Assembly: GCA_017551095.1 (NCBI GenBank)
Contig: JAFZMQ010000025.1
Coordinates: 1 to 64,000 of the forward strand
Source: Clostridia bacterium
GTDB taxonomy: Bacteria; Bacillota; Clostridia; UBA1381
DNA length: 64,000 nucleotides
Reading direction: 5' to 3'
A program made the position numbers and the translations under genes. The notes below the pieces were generated by a model. That model worked only from the letters and a program-made list of their open reading frames with translations. It made no database searches and was not told where the DNA came from. This document shows, piece by piece, positions 41,807-53,661 of the stretch; position 1 is the stretch's first letter, and each line of letters starts with the position of its first letter.

Positions 41807-42712
41807 ATGAATTTTGAAAAGACGGCAAAAAGCTTTAAAATGCACTTTGGAAAAAACTGTGAGAGAATTTGTTTTTCGGGAATGAGCATACCTCTTTTAG
41901 TTGGATTGGACGAAAGTCTTTGTGCGTCTGTTTCTGTCGGGGGATGTGTGGCGATTTCGGTACGCGGTGACGGAAGATTTACGGCGGAATTTGACGATAA
42001 CCAGAAATATATTACGAGCAACATTTTAGAGCTTAAAAACCATATGGAAGAGCCTGTTTTGAATTTTTTGCAAAAAATTCAAAACGCAGGAGTAACGCTT
42101 TGCGGTGCAGATGTTTTATTTGAATATAATACAGGGATATACGGAGAATATGAGCCGCTTTTGCTATCCTCATTCTATCTGCTTTGTAAGAAAATGCCTA
42201 TGCCGATTGAAATGAAATGCTGCCTATCAAAGCCCTTAAAAGATTTTGTGTCAATAGTCGGGATGCGGGAAACACTCTTATTCACAGAGGGAGACAGGCA
42301 TCGATACATCAAATTTAAAGACAGTATCGCAAAAATTGTTCTTTGCTGTTTTGACGAGAAAAATATAATGGAAGAAACGGGAAATATCAAAAATGCTGTA
42401 TGCAGTCTGTCGGCGGGGGATTATGTAAGATTCGGAGAAATAATCACTTTTGAATATGAAAAGATGAAGAACGGGGTAGGTAAACGGACAAGAAATCTTT
42501 TTGAACTTGCGGTGCATCTTAAAGACGCGTTGGGAGTGGGTATTCTGGAACAGGGGGGCATTTTTGCAATAGTTGAAAACAAAAAGGTAAATGCATTTGT
42601 CCGGAATTTGAAAAAAGAATACGAAAACTATTATGGAGAATCTCCCGATTTTTATATAACACGCACCGAAAACAGCGGAATATACGGAGCAGTAAAAAAA
42701 ACAGACTTGTAA
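41807..42712 (+). CDS. Galactokinase-like (GHMP) protein with eroded motifs
   Basis: The 301-residue protein has an overall course resembling GHMP-family galactokinase. An FSGMSIPLLVGLDE stretch stands where SPGRVNLIGEHTDY is expected, and a C-terminal segment KKEYENYYGESPDFYITRTE matches the galactokinase end (YxxxxGxxPxxYxxxxxxG). However the ATP-binding glycine/serine loop is not recognisable (LLLSSFY at about residues 123-129), the third motif lacks its usual GGxF pattern (EQGGIFAIVE), and the protein is 80-100 residues shorter than GalK. It may be a pseudo-enzyme or a distant family. AAAAGGA precedes the ATG. No other sugar genes are nearby. Confidence 0.5.
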   Translation: MNFEKTAKSFKMHFGKNCERICFSGMSIPLLVGLDESLCASVSVGGCVAISVRGDGRFTAEFDDNQKYITSNILELKNHMEEPVLNFLQKIQNAGVTLCGADVLFEYNTGIYGEYEPLLLSSFYLLCKKMPMPIEMKCCLSKPLKDFVSIVGMRETLLFTEGDRHRYIKFKDSIAKIVLCCFDEKNIMEETGNIKNAVCSLSAGDYVRFGEIITFEYEKMKNGVGKRTRNLFELAVHLKDALGVGILEQGGIFAIVENKKVNAFVRNLKKEYENYYGESPDFYITRTENSGIYGAVKKTDL

Positions 42713-42733
42713 AATTTATTACAAGTCTGTTTT
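42698..42733. terminator. Bidirectional terminator, galactokinase-like / dnaD-like
   Basis: aaaacagacttgtaa pairs with ttacaagtctgttt around aattta; it includes the last codons of the plus-strand gene. Confidence 0.9.
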
Positions 42734-42743
42734 CCGTTAATCA

Positions 42744-43688
42744 TTATTTTCTTGTAAGACGCTCTAAGCTGTCGCTGTCATATTTGTTATCGGAAAAAGC
42801 CGTTTCCTTTGAGCGTATACGGTTTTTGAATTTTTTGTTGTCGGTTTCAGCGTCTGCTACCGTAGTTATTCCCTCGGTATGCCAACGCGTTATGATTTTG
42901 TCCATATACGGAAAAGAAAGTTTTGCGGTCTGGATTATGCAGTATTCATACGCAAGAGCAATCATTTCTTCGCTCATCATAAATTCGTTATGCCATTTGG
43001 TGAGATATTGCTCCTCAATCTGACTCAAATTTCTGTCGGCTATTCCCATAAGTCTGCGTACAGAATATAAAAATCCTGTTTTCTGTTCTTCGCTTTTTAA
43101 ATAATTTGTTACGGCTTCCACATTGTTAAGCCCCATTTCATTCCAGGAAACTGCGACCTTTTCAATATAGCTTATACGGTTTTTGCCCTTTGAAACGCAG
43201 TACTCTATAAGAAGCAAAATTACTTCTATCGGCATTTTTAAGTCCTGATACAGCCAATATATTGTCTGCATATCGCTTTCGGTAATGGTTTTCCCCAAAA
43301 TTTCCTGTGCCAACATAAACATATCGGAAAGCTCCGGGTTTTCGGATATTGTTGTCGCAATATTTTGCGTTTCTGACACATCTTCTTTAAAATCATCTGC
43401 CTTTTGCGGCAATTCATGAGGAACGCTGACTTTGCCGAAAAAGATATTTTCGCCGTCGGCAAAAATAAGCCCCTTTCCCTGCCAATATTCCAGGGCATTT
43501 ACCAAGTCGCTTTCCAGAATATCCAGAGTTTCGGCAATTTCCTTAAAGGATTTTGTCTCTTTTTTTTCGCAAAGCATTAAAAGATATATGTATATTTTCA
43601 CAAATGTTGCGTTTGCACGGGGCAGATGATTTTCGATAAAATCAAAAGGCACGTGTGCAAACCCGTTTTCCGTCATAAATTGCGGCAT
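42744..43688 (-). CDS. DnaD domain protein
   Basis: The 314-residue protein has an N-terminal winged-helix-like region (about 10-85), then two DnaD/DnaB_2 helical domains (about 120-195 and 205-285). These hold the family motifs IEKVAVSWNEMGLNNVE and MDKIITRWHTEGITTV. Such proteins act in replication restart and DnaA-dependent helicase loading; two DnaD domains is also the layout of Firmicutes DnaB. The ATG at 43688 has GAGGAG upstream; a GTG three codons earlier is possible. Confidence 0.85.
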   Translation of the reverse strand: MPQFMTENGFAHVPFDFIENHLPRANATFVKIYIYLLMLCEKKETKSFKEIAETLDILESDLVNALEYWQGKGLIFADGENIFFGKVSVPHELPQKADDFKEDVSETQNIATTISENPELSDMFMLAQEILGKTITESDMQTIYWLYQDLKMPIEVILLLIEYCVSKGKNRISYIEKVAVSWNEMGLNNVEAVTNYLKSEEQKTGFLYSVRRLMGIADRNLSQIEEQYLTKWHNEFMMSEEMIALAYEYCIIQTAKLSFPYMDKIITRWHTEGITTVADAETDNKKFKNRIRSKETAFSDNKYDSDSLERLTRK

Positions 43689-43741
43689 TATTAACACTCC
43701 TCAAACCAGAATAAAAAAGTTAAAAAAAATAAATATACCTG

Positions 43742-43770
43742 TTGACATATTGGAAAAAATATGATAACAT
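43742..43770 (+). promoter_or_regulatory. Promoter of rpoB-rpoC
   Basis: TTGACA at 43742-43747, 17 bases, TAACAT at 43765-43770. The start near 43777 gives a leader of about 135 nt containing a possible tttcggt/accggaaa-type pairing (about 43829-43855). No rplJ-rplL genes lie upstream in this window, so rpoBC has its own transcription start. Confidence 0.65.
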
Positions 43771-43911
43771 TGTATATTGTACTAAGATGATAATATGGGA
43801 TTTTGTTCGCTACCAGACTTTTCGGTTACTATTATAGCATACCGGAAATCAAAAATCAAGAGCATATTTTAAAAAAATCCTATAAAAGAAAATTGACGAG
43901 GTGATAAGTTG

Positions 43912-46900
43912 ATGGTACATGAGGTTCAGCTTGGGAAAAACACCAGACTCAGCTATTCCAAAATTCATGAAGTTTTGGATATGCCAAACTTAATCGAAGT
44001 TCAGAAAAAGTCTTATCAATGGTTTATTGAAGAGGGACTAAAGGAAGTTTTCCACGATATTTCTCCGATAACCGACCATTCGGGACATTTTTGCTTGGAA
44101 TTTTTCGATTATACTCTGGATTACAATCCCAAGTATTCCGTTGAGGAATGTAAGGAAAGAGATGCAAAATACGCCGCACCGCTCAGGGTAAATGTGCGGC
44201 TTATTAACCGTGAAACAGGGGAAATCAAGGAACAGGACATATTTATGGGTGATTTTCCGCTTATGACAGAGCAGGGTACTTTTATCATAAACGGAGCAGA
44301 GCGTGTTATAGTAAGTCAGTTGGTAAGGTCTCCCGGAATGTATTATGAGTTCACGAGGGACAAGACGGGTAAACCGCTTTATGCAACTACCGTAATCCCG
44401 TATAGAGGTGCGTGGCTTGAATACGAAACCGATTCAAACGACGTATTCTCCGTAAGAATTGACCGTACCAGAAAGATACCGGTTACTGTTCTGATTCGTG
44501 CTATGGGTATTCAGACTAATGCTGAAATTCTTGAAAAATTCGGCGATGACCCGCGTCTTTCCGCTACTTTTGAAAAGGATTTGACCGATAACCGCGACGA
44601 TGCACTTTTGGAAATATATAAAAGACTTCGCCCCGGCGAACCGCTAAATGTTGAAAACGCAGAGAGTCTTATAACAAATATGTTCTTTGACCCTAAGCGT
44701 TATGATTTGGCACATGTCGGACGATATAAATACGATAAAAAGATGGCTATGGCAACAAGAATCAAGGGAAAAATCCTTGCAGATAATGTTGCTGACCCAA
44801 GAACAGGCGAACTTATCGCAGCTAAGGGCGACGAGATTTCAGAGGAAATTGCAGAAAAAATCGAAAGAGCCGGTGTAAATAGCTTAGACCTTTTGGTTGA
44901 CGAGCAAAAAGTAAGAGTTATATCAAACGATATGGTATATATTGATGAGTATGTACCTTTTGATGTAAGTGATGTTCATTATAAAAAGGTAAGAAGAAGC
45001 GTTTTGCAGGAAATTCTGGCGAATGCCGAAAATGACGAGGACGCAAAGGAACAGATTTTATCAAGAATTGACGATTTATCACCCAAGCATATCACAACAG
45101 ACGATATGTTTGCGTCAATTAACTATGTTATGTGCCTTGCAAACGGTATCGGCGATATTGACGATATTGACCATCTCGGAAACCGCCGTGTAAGAAGCGT
45201 CGGCGAACTTTTGCAAAATCAGTTCAGAATAGGTCTTTCCAGAATGGAAAGAGTTGTCCGTGAGCGAATGACAATCCAGGACCAAGACATTATAACTCCG
45301 CAGACACTTATAAATACAAGACCGATTATGGCAACCATAAACGAATTTTTCGGTTCATCACAGCTTTCGCAGTTTATGGATCAGCCCAATCCTCTTGCGG
45401 AATTAAGACATAAAAGGCGTATTTCCGCTTTGGGACCCGGCGGTTTGTCCAGAGAAAGAGCCGGATTTGAAGTGCGTGACGTTCACTATTCCCACTATGG
45501 AAGAATGTGTCCTATTGAAACTCCGGAAGGTCCTAACATAGGTCTTATTACATCACTTGCAACCTTTGCAAGAATAAACGAATACGGTTTTATCGAAGCA
45601 CCTTACAGAAAAGTTGATAAGAAAAAGGGCGTCGTTACAGATGAAATCGTTTATATGACGGCAGACACAGAAGATGAATTTGTTATCGCACAGGCAAATG
45701 AGCCGCTAGACGAAAAAGGAAAATTCCTTGATAAGAGAGTTTCCGCAAGATACCGTGACGAAATTATTGAGGCTGAGCCGTCACGCATAGACTATATGGA
45801 TGTATCTCCGAGACAGCTTGTGTCGGTTGTTACGGCATGTATTCCGTTTTTGGAAAACGACGACGCTAACCGTGCCTTGATGGGCTCGAACATGCAATGT
45901 CAGGCAGTACCGCTTCTGACAACCGATTCACCTATCGTGGGAACGGGTATGGAATACAAGGTGGCAAAGGATTCAGGCTCTGCGGTAGTCGCAAAGGAAT
46001 CGGGTAAAGTTGTAAAGGTTTCGGCAGACGAAATCGTAATAAAGGGCGAACATACGGGAACAAAGCATACGCAAAAGCTCATTAAGTTTGCCCGTTCCAA
46101 CCAGTCAACCTGTATAAATCAAAGACCGATTGTTTCTGTCGGGGATAAGGTGAAGCAGGGCGATATAATTGCCGACGGTCCTGCTATGGATAACGGCGAA
46201 CTTGCACTCGGAAAGAATGTTTTGATAGGCTTTATGACCTGGGAAGGTTATAACTATGAGGACGCCGTTCTTATTTCCGAAGAGCTTGTTAAAGAGGATA
46301 TGTTCACTTCAATTCATATTGAGGAATATGAATGTGAGGCAAGGGACACAAAGCTCGGACCGGAAGAAATAACAAGAGAAATCCCGAATGTTTCGGATGA
46401 CGCATTAAAAGACCTTGACGAAAACGGCATCATAAGAATAGGTGCTGAGGTAAGAGCCGGGGATATTCTTGTAGGAAAGGTTACGCCTAAGGGCGAAACC
46501 GAGCTTACACCGGAAGAAAGACTTTTACGTGCAATTTTCGGCGAAAAGGCAAGAGAGGTAAGAGATACATCTTTAAGAGTGCCTCACGGCGAAAACGGTA
46601 TAATTGTTGATGTTAAGGTATTCACCCGTGAAAATTGCGACGAATTAGGTGCAGGAGTAAATAAATCGGTAAGATGCTATATCGCACAGAAGAGAAAAAT
46701 CTCTGTCGGCGATAAAATGGCGGGCCGTCACGGAAATAAGGGTGTTGTATCCCGCGTACTTCCGCAGGAGGATATGCCGTTCTTAGAGGACGGAACACCT
46801 CTTCAAATAGTTCTTAACCCACTGGGCGTACCGTCGCGTATGAATATCGGTCAGGTTCTGGAAATGCACTTAGGTTACGCGTACAGAACGCTTAGCTTAA

Positions 46901-47709
46901 AGACACGCAAAGAGCTTGAAAAAATGAAGGTGGACGAGGAATATAAAAAGGCAATCCTTGCCGCAAAAGACAAGCAGGAAAAGGCGGGTAATAAGTACAT
47001 CAAGATTGCAACCCCCGTATTCGACGGTGCAAGAAATGACGACTTAAAACAGGCGTTTGAAATGGCAGATCTTCCAGGCACATTTAAGTCGGTGGTTTAT
47101 GACGGAAGAACAGGCGATAAGTTCGATAATCCTGTTACAGTCGGCGTGATGTATTACTTGAAGCTCGACCACTTGGTTGACGATAAGATTCACGCTCGTT
47201 CAACAGGTCCATATTCACTTGTAACGCAGCAGCCTCTTGGAGGTAAAGCACAGTTTGGCGGTCAGCGTTTCGGAGAAATGGAAGTTTGGGCTTTGGAGGC
47301 GTACGGTGCTGCCTATACCTTGCAGGAAATTCTTACGGTAAAATCGGACGATATAGTAGGTCGTGTAAGAACGTACGAAGCAATAGTAAAAGGTGAAAAT
47401 ATACCAAAGTCGGGAGTTCCCGAATCGTTCAGAGTGCTTGTTAAGGAACTTCAAGCATTGGCACTTGATGTGCGTATTCTGGATTCCGACGGCGAAGAGA
47501 TAGACATTGACGCATCATTGGATGATGAAGAAATAATACCGAGAGACAGCGAAATCGTAAGAACGATGGAAGAGGGCGATGCGCCGATAGACTTTGAGGA
47601 GGACATCGACGACGATATGATAATCGAAGGTGAAGACCTCGACTATATCGACGATTTTGAGGAAGATGAAGTAGTTGACAGTGATATACTCACGCCGGAT
47701 GATTTTTAA
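43912..47709 (+). CDS. rpoB: RNA polymerase subunit beta
   Basis: The 1265-residue catalytic subunit has all beta regions. The rifampicin cluster reads [20 protein letters not shown] then [10 protein letters not shown], the susceptible-type residues. Later motifs include [30 protein letters not shown] and [20 protein letters not shown]. The tail ends in a long acidic stretch of about 60 residues. The ATG at 43912 is 8 nt after GAGGTG; a TTG immediately before it is also in frame. It is followed by rpoC after 14 nt. Confidence 0.98.
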   Translation: MVHEVQLGKNTRLSYSKIHEVLDMPNLIEVQKKSYQWFIEEGLKEVFHDISPITDHSGHFCLEFFDYTLDYNPKYSVEECKERDAKYAAPLRVNVRLINRETGEIKEQDIFMGDFPLMTEQGTFIINGAERVIVSQLVRSPGMYYEFTRDKTGKPLYATTVIPYRGAWLEYETDSNDVFSVRIDRTRKIPVTVLIRAMGIQTNAEILEKFGDDPRLSATFEKDLTDNRDDALLEIYKRLRPGEPLNVENAESLITNMFFDPKRYDLAHVGRYKYDKKMAMATRIKGKILADNVADPRTGELIAAKGDEISEEIAEKIERAGVNSLDLLVDEQKVRVISNDMVYIDEYVPFDVSDVHYKKVRRSVLQEILANAENDEDAKEQILSRIDDLSPKHITTDDMFASINYVMCLANGIGDIDDIDHLGNRRVRSVGELLQNQFRIGLSRMERVVRERMTIQDQDIITPQTLINTRPIMATINEFFGSSQLSQFMDQPNPLAELRHKRRISALGPGGLSRERAGFEVRDVHYSHYGRMCPIETPEGPNIGLITSLATFARINEYGFIEAPYRKVDKKKGVVTDEIVYMTADTEDEFVIAQANEPLDEKGKFLDKRVSARYRDEIIEAEPSRIDYMDVSPRQLVSVVTACIPFLENDDANRALMGSNMQCQAVPLLTTDSPIVGTGMEYKVAKDSGSAVVAKESGKVVKVSADEIVIKGEHTGTKHTQKLIKFARSNQSTCINQRPIVSVGDKVKQGDIIADGPAMDNGELALGKNVLIGFMTWEGYNYEDAVLISEELVKEDMFTSIHIEEYECEARDTKLGPEEITREIPNVSDDALKDLDENGIIRIGAEVRAGDILVGKVTPKGETELTPEERLLRAIFGEKAREVRDTSLRVPHGENGIIVDVKVFTRENCDELGAGVNKSVRCYIAQKRKISVGDKMAGRHGNKGVVSRVLPQEDMPFLEDGTPLQIVLNPLGVPSRMNIGQVLEMHLGYAYRTLSLKTRKELEKMKVDEEYKKAILAAKDKQEKAGNKYIKIATPVFDGARNDDLKQAFEMADLPGTFKSVVYDGRTGDKFDNPVTVGVMYYLKLDHLVDDKIHARSTGPYSLVTQQPLGGKAQFGGQRFGEMEVWALEAYGAAYTLQEILTVKSDDIVGRVRTYEAIVKGENIPKSGVPESFRVLVKELQALALDVRILDSDGEEIDIDASLDDEEIIPRDSEIVRTMEEGDAPIDFEEDIDDDMIIEGEDLDYIDDFEEDEVVDSDILTPDDF

Positions 47710-47723
47710 GGAGGGGTTTTGAT

Positions 47724-50700
47724 ATGTTAGAATTTAATAGCTTTGAAGCAATAAAAATCGGCTTAGCCTCTCCCGAAACAATAAGAGGCTGGTCGCACGG
47801 CGAGGTTAAAAAGCCGGAAACGATAAATTACCGTACATTAAAGCCTGAAAAAGACGGTCTTTTCTGTGAACGCATTTTCGGACCTACAAAGGATTGGGAA
47901 TGTCATTGCGGAAAGTATAAAAAGATAAGATATAAGGGCGTAATCTGCGACCGTTGCGGTGTCGAAGTTACAAAAGCAAAGGTAAGACGAGAAAGAATGG
48001 GCCATATCGAGTTGGCAACGCCTGTATCGCATATCTGGTACTTTAAGGGCGTACCGTCGGCTATGGGTTTATGCCTTGATATTTCACCTAAAAGTCTTGA
48101 AAAAGTGCTGTATTTTGCGGCTTATATAGTTACCGATCCCGGTAAAACCGAGCTTAAAGAAAAACAGATTTTAAGCGAAAAGGAATACCGTGACGCATAC
48201 GAAAAGTACGGCGATAAATTCAAGGCGGGAATGGGTGCGGAAGCTATCTTGGAGCTTTTGGAAAAGATAGATATTGACGCACTTTCCGAAGAACTTAAAG
48301 AGGAACTTGAAAAATCGCAGGGACAGGGACAAAAGCGTACAAAAATCATAAAAAGACTTGAAGTTATCGAGGCTTTCCGCACATCAGGCAACCGCCCCGA
48401 GTGGATGATTTTGAGCGTAATTCCCGTAATTCCGCCCGATTTAAGACCTATGGTTCAGCTTGACGGCGGAAGATTTGCGACATCGGATTTAAACGACCTT
48501 TACAGGCGTGTTATCAACAGAAATAACCGTCTTAACAGACTTTTAGAGCTTGGAGCACCCGACATAATCATAAGAAATGAAAAGAGAATGCTCCAAGAGG
48601 CAGTTGACGCACTTATCAATAACGGAAGACGCGGAAGAACGGTTACAGGACCTTCAAACAGACCTTTAAAATCGCTTTCTGACCTACTTAAAGGTAAGCA
48701 GGGACGTTTCCGTCAGAATCTTTTGGGTAAGCGTGTTGACTATTCGGGCCGTTCGGTTATCGTCGTAGGTCCTGAAATGAAGATATATCAGTGCGGTGTG
48801 CCTAAGGAAATGGCAATCGAGCTATTTAAGCCTTTTGTAATGAACGAGCTTGTCGCAAGAGGTATAGCACACAATATCAAGAGTGCAAAACGCAAGGTTG
48901 AGCATGTTGACCCTGCAATCTGGGATGTTTTGGAAGATGTTATAAAGGAGCACCCTGTTCTTCTAAACCGTGCACCGACGCTTCACAGACTTGGTATTCA
49001 GGCATTCGAGCCGAAGCTTGTTGACGGTCACGCATTAAAACTGCATCCGCTTGTTTGTACTGCGTACAACGCTGACTTTGACGGTGACCAGATGGCTATT
49101 CACGTACCGCTGTCACCGGAGGCACAGGCAGAAGCAAGATTTTTGATGCTGTCTGCAAACAACCTGTTAAAACCGCAGGACGGACACCCTGTTACTGTTC
49201 CGACTCAGGATATGATTTTGGGTTCTTACTATCTTACGATACAAAAGGATGATGAAATCGGCGGAAAAGACTACGAAGGAAGAGATAAAAACGAGGAATG
49301 GCGTCCGCATTACTACACATCGGAAGATGAGGCACTTTTGGCTTATTATAACGGTGCAGTGGGACTCCATACACCTATTAAAGTACGCCGTGAAAAGACA
49401 ATCCAGGGCGTAGAGTATCAGAGAATTGTCGATGCAACTGTCGGAAGAATAATCTTTAATATGAATATTCCGCAGGATTTGGGCTATGTGGACAGAACCG
49501 AGGGCTCTGAAACAATGTTAGACCTGGAAATCACCGGCATAGTAGGAAAGAAACAGCTGGGAAATATTATTGACAGATGTATCCGTGTCCATGACACCAC
49601 AAAAACGGCGGAAGTACTTGATTTGATTAAGGCAACAGGCTATAAATATTCCACCTTGGGTGCGTTGACCGTTGCCGTGAGCGATATCGAAGTACCGGAA
49701 AAGAAACAGGAGCTTCTGGATGTTGCCGAAAAGCAGATTGACTCGATTTCAAAGCAGTACCGAAGAGGTATGTTAACCAACGAAGAGCGTTATAACGAAG
49801 TTATAAAGGTTTGGAGTGCAACAACCGATAAGGTTACCGACGCCATGATGGAGAATATGAATAAGTTTAATCCTATCTTTATGATGGCAGATTCAGGAGC
49901 CAGAGGTAGCGTAAACCAGATACGACAACTTGCCGGTATGCGTGGACTTATGGCGGATACAAAAGGCCGTGCGGTAGAAATTCCTATCCGTGCAAACTTC
50001 CGTGAAGGTCTTAACGTTTTGGAATATTTCGTATCCTCGCACGGTGCAAGAAAAGGTCTTACCGATACGGCACTAAGAACTGCGGACTCAGGTTACCTTA
50101 CAAGACGTTTGGTTGACGTATCACAGGATGTTATAGTCCGTGAAAAAGACTGCTATGTAACAGAGGGCGAAGTTGTCCGTGCTATAAAGGACGGCAACGA
50201 GATAATCGAGCCGCTTAAAGACCGTATCGTAGGCAGAACTGCACTTCATGATGTAGTAAATCCTGAAACGGGCGAAGTTTTGGCACTTGCCGACCACCTC
50301 ATAACAGATGAACAGGCAGATAAAATAATTGCCGCAGGTATCGAATCGGTTGAAATCCGAAGCGTATTAACTTGCCGCACCAAAAACGGCGTATGCTCGA
50401 AGTGTTACGGCGTAAACCTTGCAACAGGTAAACTTGTAAATGTGGGAGAGGCTGTCGGAATTATCGCCGCTCAGTCAATCGGTGAGCCTGGTACACAGCT
50501 TACAATGAGAAACTTCCACGCCGGCGGTGTTGCAGGTGGTACAGACGTTACGCAAGGTCTTCCGCGTGTTGAGGAATTGTTTGAGGCGAGAAAGCCAAAG
50601 GGTATCGCAATCCTTACCGAAATTGCCGGAAAGGTTACAGTTTCGGAGGCTAAACGCAGACGCGAGGTTACCGTTTCAAATGATGAAACGGGCGAGGCTA

Positions 50701-51290
50701 AGACCTATGTTATCCCATACGGCTCAACCATAAGGGTTGAAACGGGCGATATTGTTGAAAAGGGTGAGGAGCTTACCTTAGGTTCTGCATATCCCGGGGA
50801 TATTTTAAGAATCAACGGACCGAAAGCCGTTCAGGTTTATATCACAAGAGAAGTTCAGAGAACGTATCGTATGCAGGGTGTTGACATTAACGATAAACAC
50901 GTTGAGATTATCACAAAGCAGATGCTCAGAAAAGTCCGTGTTGACGATGCAGGTGATACCGACCTCTTAATCGGCTCTATGGTTGATAAATTTGAGGTTG
51001 AAGAGGCTAACGAAAAGCTAAAAGCTCAGGGAAATGAGAATTTGGCAACCTATTCAAGTGTTCTTTTGGGTATCACAAAGGCGTCTTTGGCAACTAACTC
51101 GTTTATGTCAGCGGCATCCTTCCAGGAAACCACAAAGGTTTTGACAGATGCAGCGATAAAGGGTAAAGTTGATCCGCTTTTGGGACTAAAAGAAAATGTA
51201 ATCATAGGTAAACTTATTCCTGCCGGAACGGGTATGGCGGCATATAAAGATGTCAATATCACCGTTGACGGTTTGGAAGTAGAAGAGTAA
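47724..51290 (+). CDS. rpoC: RNA polymerase subunit beta'
   Basis: The 1188-residue subunit carries the N-terminal zinc ribbon (CHCGKYKK ... CDRCGVEV) and the active-site NADFDGDQ motif. The bridge helix/trigger loop region is present ([11 protein letters not shown] and [21 protein letters not shown]), as is the second zinc site [20 protein letters not shown] precedes the ATG. A strong terminator ends the operon at 51294. Confidence 0.98.
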   Translation: MLEFNSFEAIKIGLASPETIRGWSHGEVKKPETINYRTLKPEKDGLFCERIFGPTKDWECHCGKYKKIRYKGVICDRCGVEVTKAKVRRERMGHIELATPVSHIWYFKGVPSAMGLCLDISPKSLEKVLYFAAYIVTDPGKTELKEKQILSEKEYRDAYEKYGDKFKAGMGAEAILELLEKIDIDALSEELKEELEKSQGQGQKRTKIIKRLEVIEAFRTSGNRPEWMILSVIPVIPPDLRPMVQLDGGRFATSDLNDLYRRVINRNNRLNRLLELGAPDIIIRNEKRMLQEAVDALINNGRRGRTVTGPSNRPLKSLSDLLKGKQGRFRQNLLGKRVDYSGRSVIVVGPEMKIYQCGVPKEMAIELFKPFVMNELVARGIAHNIKSAKRKVEHVDPAIWDVLEDVIKEHPVLLNRAPTLHRLGIQAFEPKLVDGHALKLHPLVCTAYNADFDGDQMAIHVPLSPEAQAEARFLMLSANNLLKPQDGHPVTVPTQDMILGSYYLTIQKDDEIGGKDYEGRDKNEEWRPHYYTSEDEALLAYYNGAVGLHTPIKVRREKTIQGVEYQRIVDATVGRIIFNMNIPQDLGYVDRTEGSETMLDLEITGIVGKKQLGNIIDRCIRVHDTTKTAEVLDLIKATGYKYSTLGALTVAVSDIEVPEKKQELLDVAEKQIDSISKQYRRGMLTNEERYNEVIKVWSATTDKVTDAMMENMNKFNPIFMMADSGARGSVNQIRQLAGMRGLMADTKGRAVEIPIRANFREGLNVLEYFVSSHGARKGLTDTALRTADSGYLTRRLVDVSQDVIVREKDCYVTEGEVVRAIKDGNEIIEPLKDRIVGRTALHDVVNPETGEVLALADHLITDEQADKIIAAGIESVEIRSVLTCRTKNGVCSKCYGVNLATGKLVNVGEAVGIIAAQSIGEPGTQLTMRNFHAGGVAGGTDVTQGLPRVEELFEARKPKGIAILTEIAGKVTVSEAKRRREVTVSNDETGEAKTYVIPYGSTIRVETGDIVEKGEELTLGSAYPGDILRINGPKAVQVYITREVQRTYRMQGVDINDKHVEIITKQMLRKVRVDDAGDTDLLIGSMVDKFEVEEANEKLKAQGNENLATYSSVLLGITKASLATNSFMSAASFQETTKVLTDAAIKGKVDPLLGLKENVIIGKLIPAGTGMAAYKDVNITVDGLEVEE

Positions 51291-51293
51291 TAA

Positions 51294-51326
51294 AAAATAA
51301 GGCTTGAAATTTCAAGCCTTATTTTT
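51294..51326. terminator. rpoC terminator
   Basis: aaaataaggcttga pairs with ttcaagccttatttt, followed by T; it overlaps the last codons of the convergent phosphoesterase gene. Confidence 0.92.
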
Positions 51327-52109
51327 GTGTCTTAGTGTAATTATTCCGACCTCGGACGGATTCAGGATTCTCGGTATGGGCAGGGTATTGGAACAGCCTC
51401 TGTTCACTATCATAACGGTATTTTTGTGGACAAATTCGCCCCATGTGTATTTTGGCAAAATCATTCGCCCGTAAAAGCGTGAAGATAACGGTGCTAAAAG
51501 TCCGCCAAGATGAGGAGTGCGTATCTGTCCGCCGTGCATATGCCCTGAAAGAATCAAGTTAAATCCAAAATCCTTTATTAAGTCAAACAGGTTTGCCCTG
51601 TGATAGAGCAAAATTTTATATCCGTCAAAATCGGGCAGATTTTCGAATTGGGACGACACATTTTTTTGGATTTTTTTCGGCAATTTTGAAAAAGTGTCGC
51701 CTACTCCGAAAAGTGCTATTCTTTCGCCGTTTCTTTCGAAAATATGCATATTTCCGTCAAGTAAAACGACGCCTGTTTTTGCTATTTTTTCTTTTATTTC
51801 AGGGGAATTTTTGTACCATAAATCGTGATTTCCCGTAATCAAATAAACGGGTGCAAGATCAGAAAGATTCCGTAAAAGTGTCCAAACTTTTGGAGCGTCG
51901 GTTTTTCCTTCATGGAACAAATCACCCGTTAAACAGATTATGTTGGGATTTTGGGACTTAACAAGCTCAAAAATTTCGTCTACGGGTTTTGAATGTGTGT
52001 CGGAAATGTGTGCTATACGGAAGTTATCAAAAAAAGCCGGTATCTTTTCGGAAACTATGCTGTATTCGGTGATTTCGGGAAGAGTGCCCCAAAATCGAGA
52101 TTTCTTCAT
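51312..52109 (-). CDS. Metallophosphoesterase (YkuE/YaeI-like)
   Basis: The 265-residue calcineurin-like phosphoesterase has metal motifs ISDTH, LTGDLFHEG, TGNHDLWY and LSGHMHGGQIR. The proteins most similar in layout (YkuE, YaeI, LpxH-like) act on membrane or cell-wall phosphates. No signal peptide or membrane segment is visible at the N-terminus, in contrast to YkuE, so a cytoplasmic location is likely. GGGGTGAT precedes the ATG. Substrate unknown. Confidence 0.88.
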   Translation of the reverse strand: MKKSRFWGTLPEITEYSIVSEKIPAFFDNFRIAHISDTHSKPVDEIFELVKSQNPNIICLTGDLFHEGKTDAPKVWTLLRNLSDLAPVYLITGNHDLWYKNSPEIKEKIAKTGVVLLDGNMHIFERNGERIALFGVGDTFSKLPKKIQKNVSSQFENLPDFDGYKILLYHRANLFDLIKDFGFNLILSGHMHGGQIRTPHLGGLLAPLSSRFYGRMILPKYTWGEFVHKNTVMIVNRGCSNTLPIPRILNPSEVGIITLRHKNKA

Positions 52110-52167
52110 GCAATATCACCCCTTTTTTTTCATTTTACCATTTTTTTTGGCAAAAGGCAAATAGATA

Positions 52168-52196
52168 TTGAATTTTTGGCGTATTTGTGATAAAAT
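52168..52196 (+). promoter_or_regulatory. Promoter of the miaB-ylbF-mutS-mutL-miaA operon
   Basis: TTGAAT at 52168-52173, 17 bases, TAAAAT at 52191-52196. Confidence 0.6.
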
Positions 52197-52232
52197 AAAC
52201 CAAATAATGTGTATTATATTGTGGGGAAATCT

Positions 52233-53648
52233 ATGGCTAATTATGTAAGCGAGGAAGAACTTAAAAAGCAGAACGAATTTCTAAAACGGCTTAGAAATAT
52301 AAACGAAGACTTTTATAAGATAAACGGAAGACGCCCAAAATGCAATACCGAAACCTACGGCTGTCAGCAGAATGAGAACGATACCGAGCGGATAAGAGGC
52401 ATTTTAAAAGAGGCAGGGTACGAATTTTGCGACACTTGCGAAGATGCGGATTTGGTAATATATAACACCTGTGCAGTGCGTGAAAATGCGGAGGATAAGG
52501 TGTTCGGTCGGCTTGGGATTTTGCGTCATATAAAGGAAACCCGCCCGGAGCTTATTATAGGTCTTTGCGGGTGTATGGTACAGCAGGAAAATATGGCGGA
52601 AAAAATCTTAAAGGTGCATAACAATGTCGATTTGATTTTCGGAACACACGCACTTTTCAGGCTGCCCGAGCTTCTGTTAAATGTTATTGAGAAAAGAAAA
52701 ACCGTAACGGATGTTGAAAATTCCGACGGCAGCATATGCGAGGACTTGCCGATTTTGCGTGAATCTGATAGCAAAGCATGGGTTAGTATTATGTACGGGT
52801 GCAATAATTTTTGCTCTTACTGCATAGTGCCGTATGTTCGGGGCAGGGAGCGTAGCCGTGAGCCGGAAAGAATTTTGGCAGAGGTAAAGGAATTAGTCAA
52901 AAACGGCGTTACCGAAATATGCCTTTTGGGGCAGAATGTCAATTCGTACGGTAAGGATTTGGAAAGCCCTTGTGATTTTTCCGACCTTTTGCGGTTAGTA
53001 AATGCTATTGACGGCGTAAAACGCATAAGATTTATGACTTCGCACCCGAAAGACTTCGGGGACAAGCTGATTAAAACAATGACCGAATGCGAAAAGGTCT
53101 GCCATCAGCTCCATCTTCCGTTTCAGGCAGGGAATAACAGGGTGCTTTCTGAAATGAACCGCAGATATACCAAGGAAGAATACCTGGAAAAAATCGAAAA
53201 GGTTAAAAAGGCAATTCCTGATATAGCACTCTCTACCGATGTTATAGTAGGTTTCCCAACCGAAACAAACGAGGATTTTGAGGACACTCTGGATGTTTTG
53301 CGAAAAGTTGAATTTGATATGATTTTTTCCTTTATCTATTCAAGACGCGAAGGAACACCTGCGGCAAAGCTTGGTTTTGTTTTAACAGATAGCGAAATAC
53401 ATAAAAATTTTGACAGACTTTTGGAAGTGCAAAATGCCATCTCCAAGCGGAAAAATGATGAATATGTGGGCAAGATTTGTTCGGTTTTGGTTGACGGAAC
53501 AAGCAAAAATAACGAAAATATGCTATCAGGGCGTACAGATTCGGGCAAAACGGTGAATTTTAAAGGCGACAAAAATTTGACAGGGAAATATGTAGATGTC
53601 GAAATAACAGAGGCACATACATGGAGCTTAAACGGAAAGCTAATTTAA
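52233..53648 (+). CDS. miaB: tRNA-2-methylthio-N6-dimethylallyladenosine synthase MiaB
   Basis: The 471-residue radical SAM methylthiotransferase has an N-terminal Fe-S domain (cysteines in TYGCQQNEND, NTCAVRENA and GLCGCMVQQ), radical SAM CNNFCSYC, and a C-terminal TRAM domain. It adds the methylthio group to i6A37, the product of MiaA encoded at the other end of this operon. GGGGAA precedes ATG 52233; the upstream extension of eight codons lacks a ribosome site. Confidence 0.96.
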   Translation: MANYVSEEELKKQNEFLKRLRNINEDFYKINGRRPKCNTETYGCQQNENDTERIRGILKEAGYEFCDTCEDADLVIYNTCAVRENAEDKVFGRLGILRHIKETRPELIIGLCGCMVQQENMAEKILKVHNNVDLIFGTHALFRLPELLLNVIEKRKTVTDVENSDGSICEDLPILRESDSKAWVSIMYGCNNFCSYCIVPYVRGRERSREPERILAEVKELVKNGVTEICLLGQNVNSYGKDLESPCDFSDLLRLVNAIDGVKRIRFMTSHPKDFGDKLIKTMTECEKVCHQLHLPFQAGNNRVLSEMNRRYTKEEYLEKIEKVKKAIPDIALSTDVIVGFPTETNEDFEDTLDVLRKVEFDMIFSFIYSRREGTPAAKLGFVLTDSEIHKNFDRLLEVQNAISKRKNDEYVGKICSVLVDGTSKNNENMLSGRTDSGKTVNFKGDKNLTGKYVDVEITEAHTWSLNGKLI

Positions 53649-53661
53649 GGAGGACAAAAAA

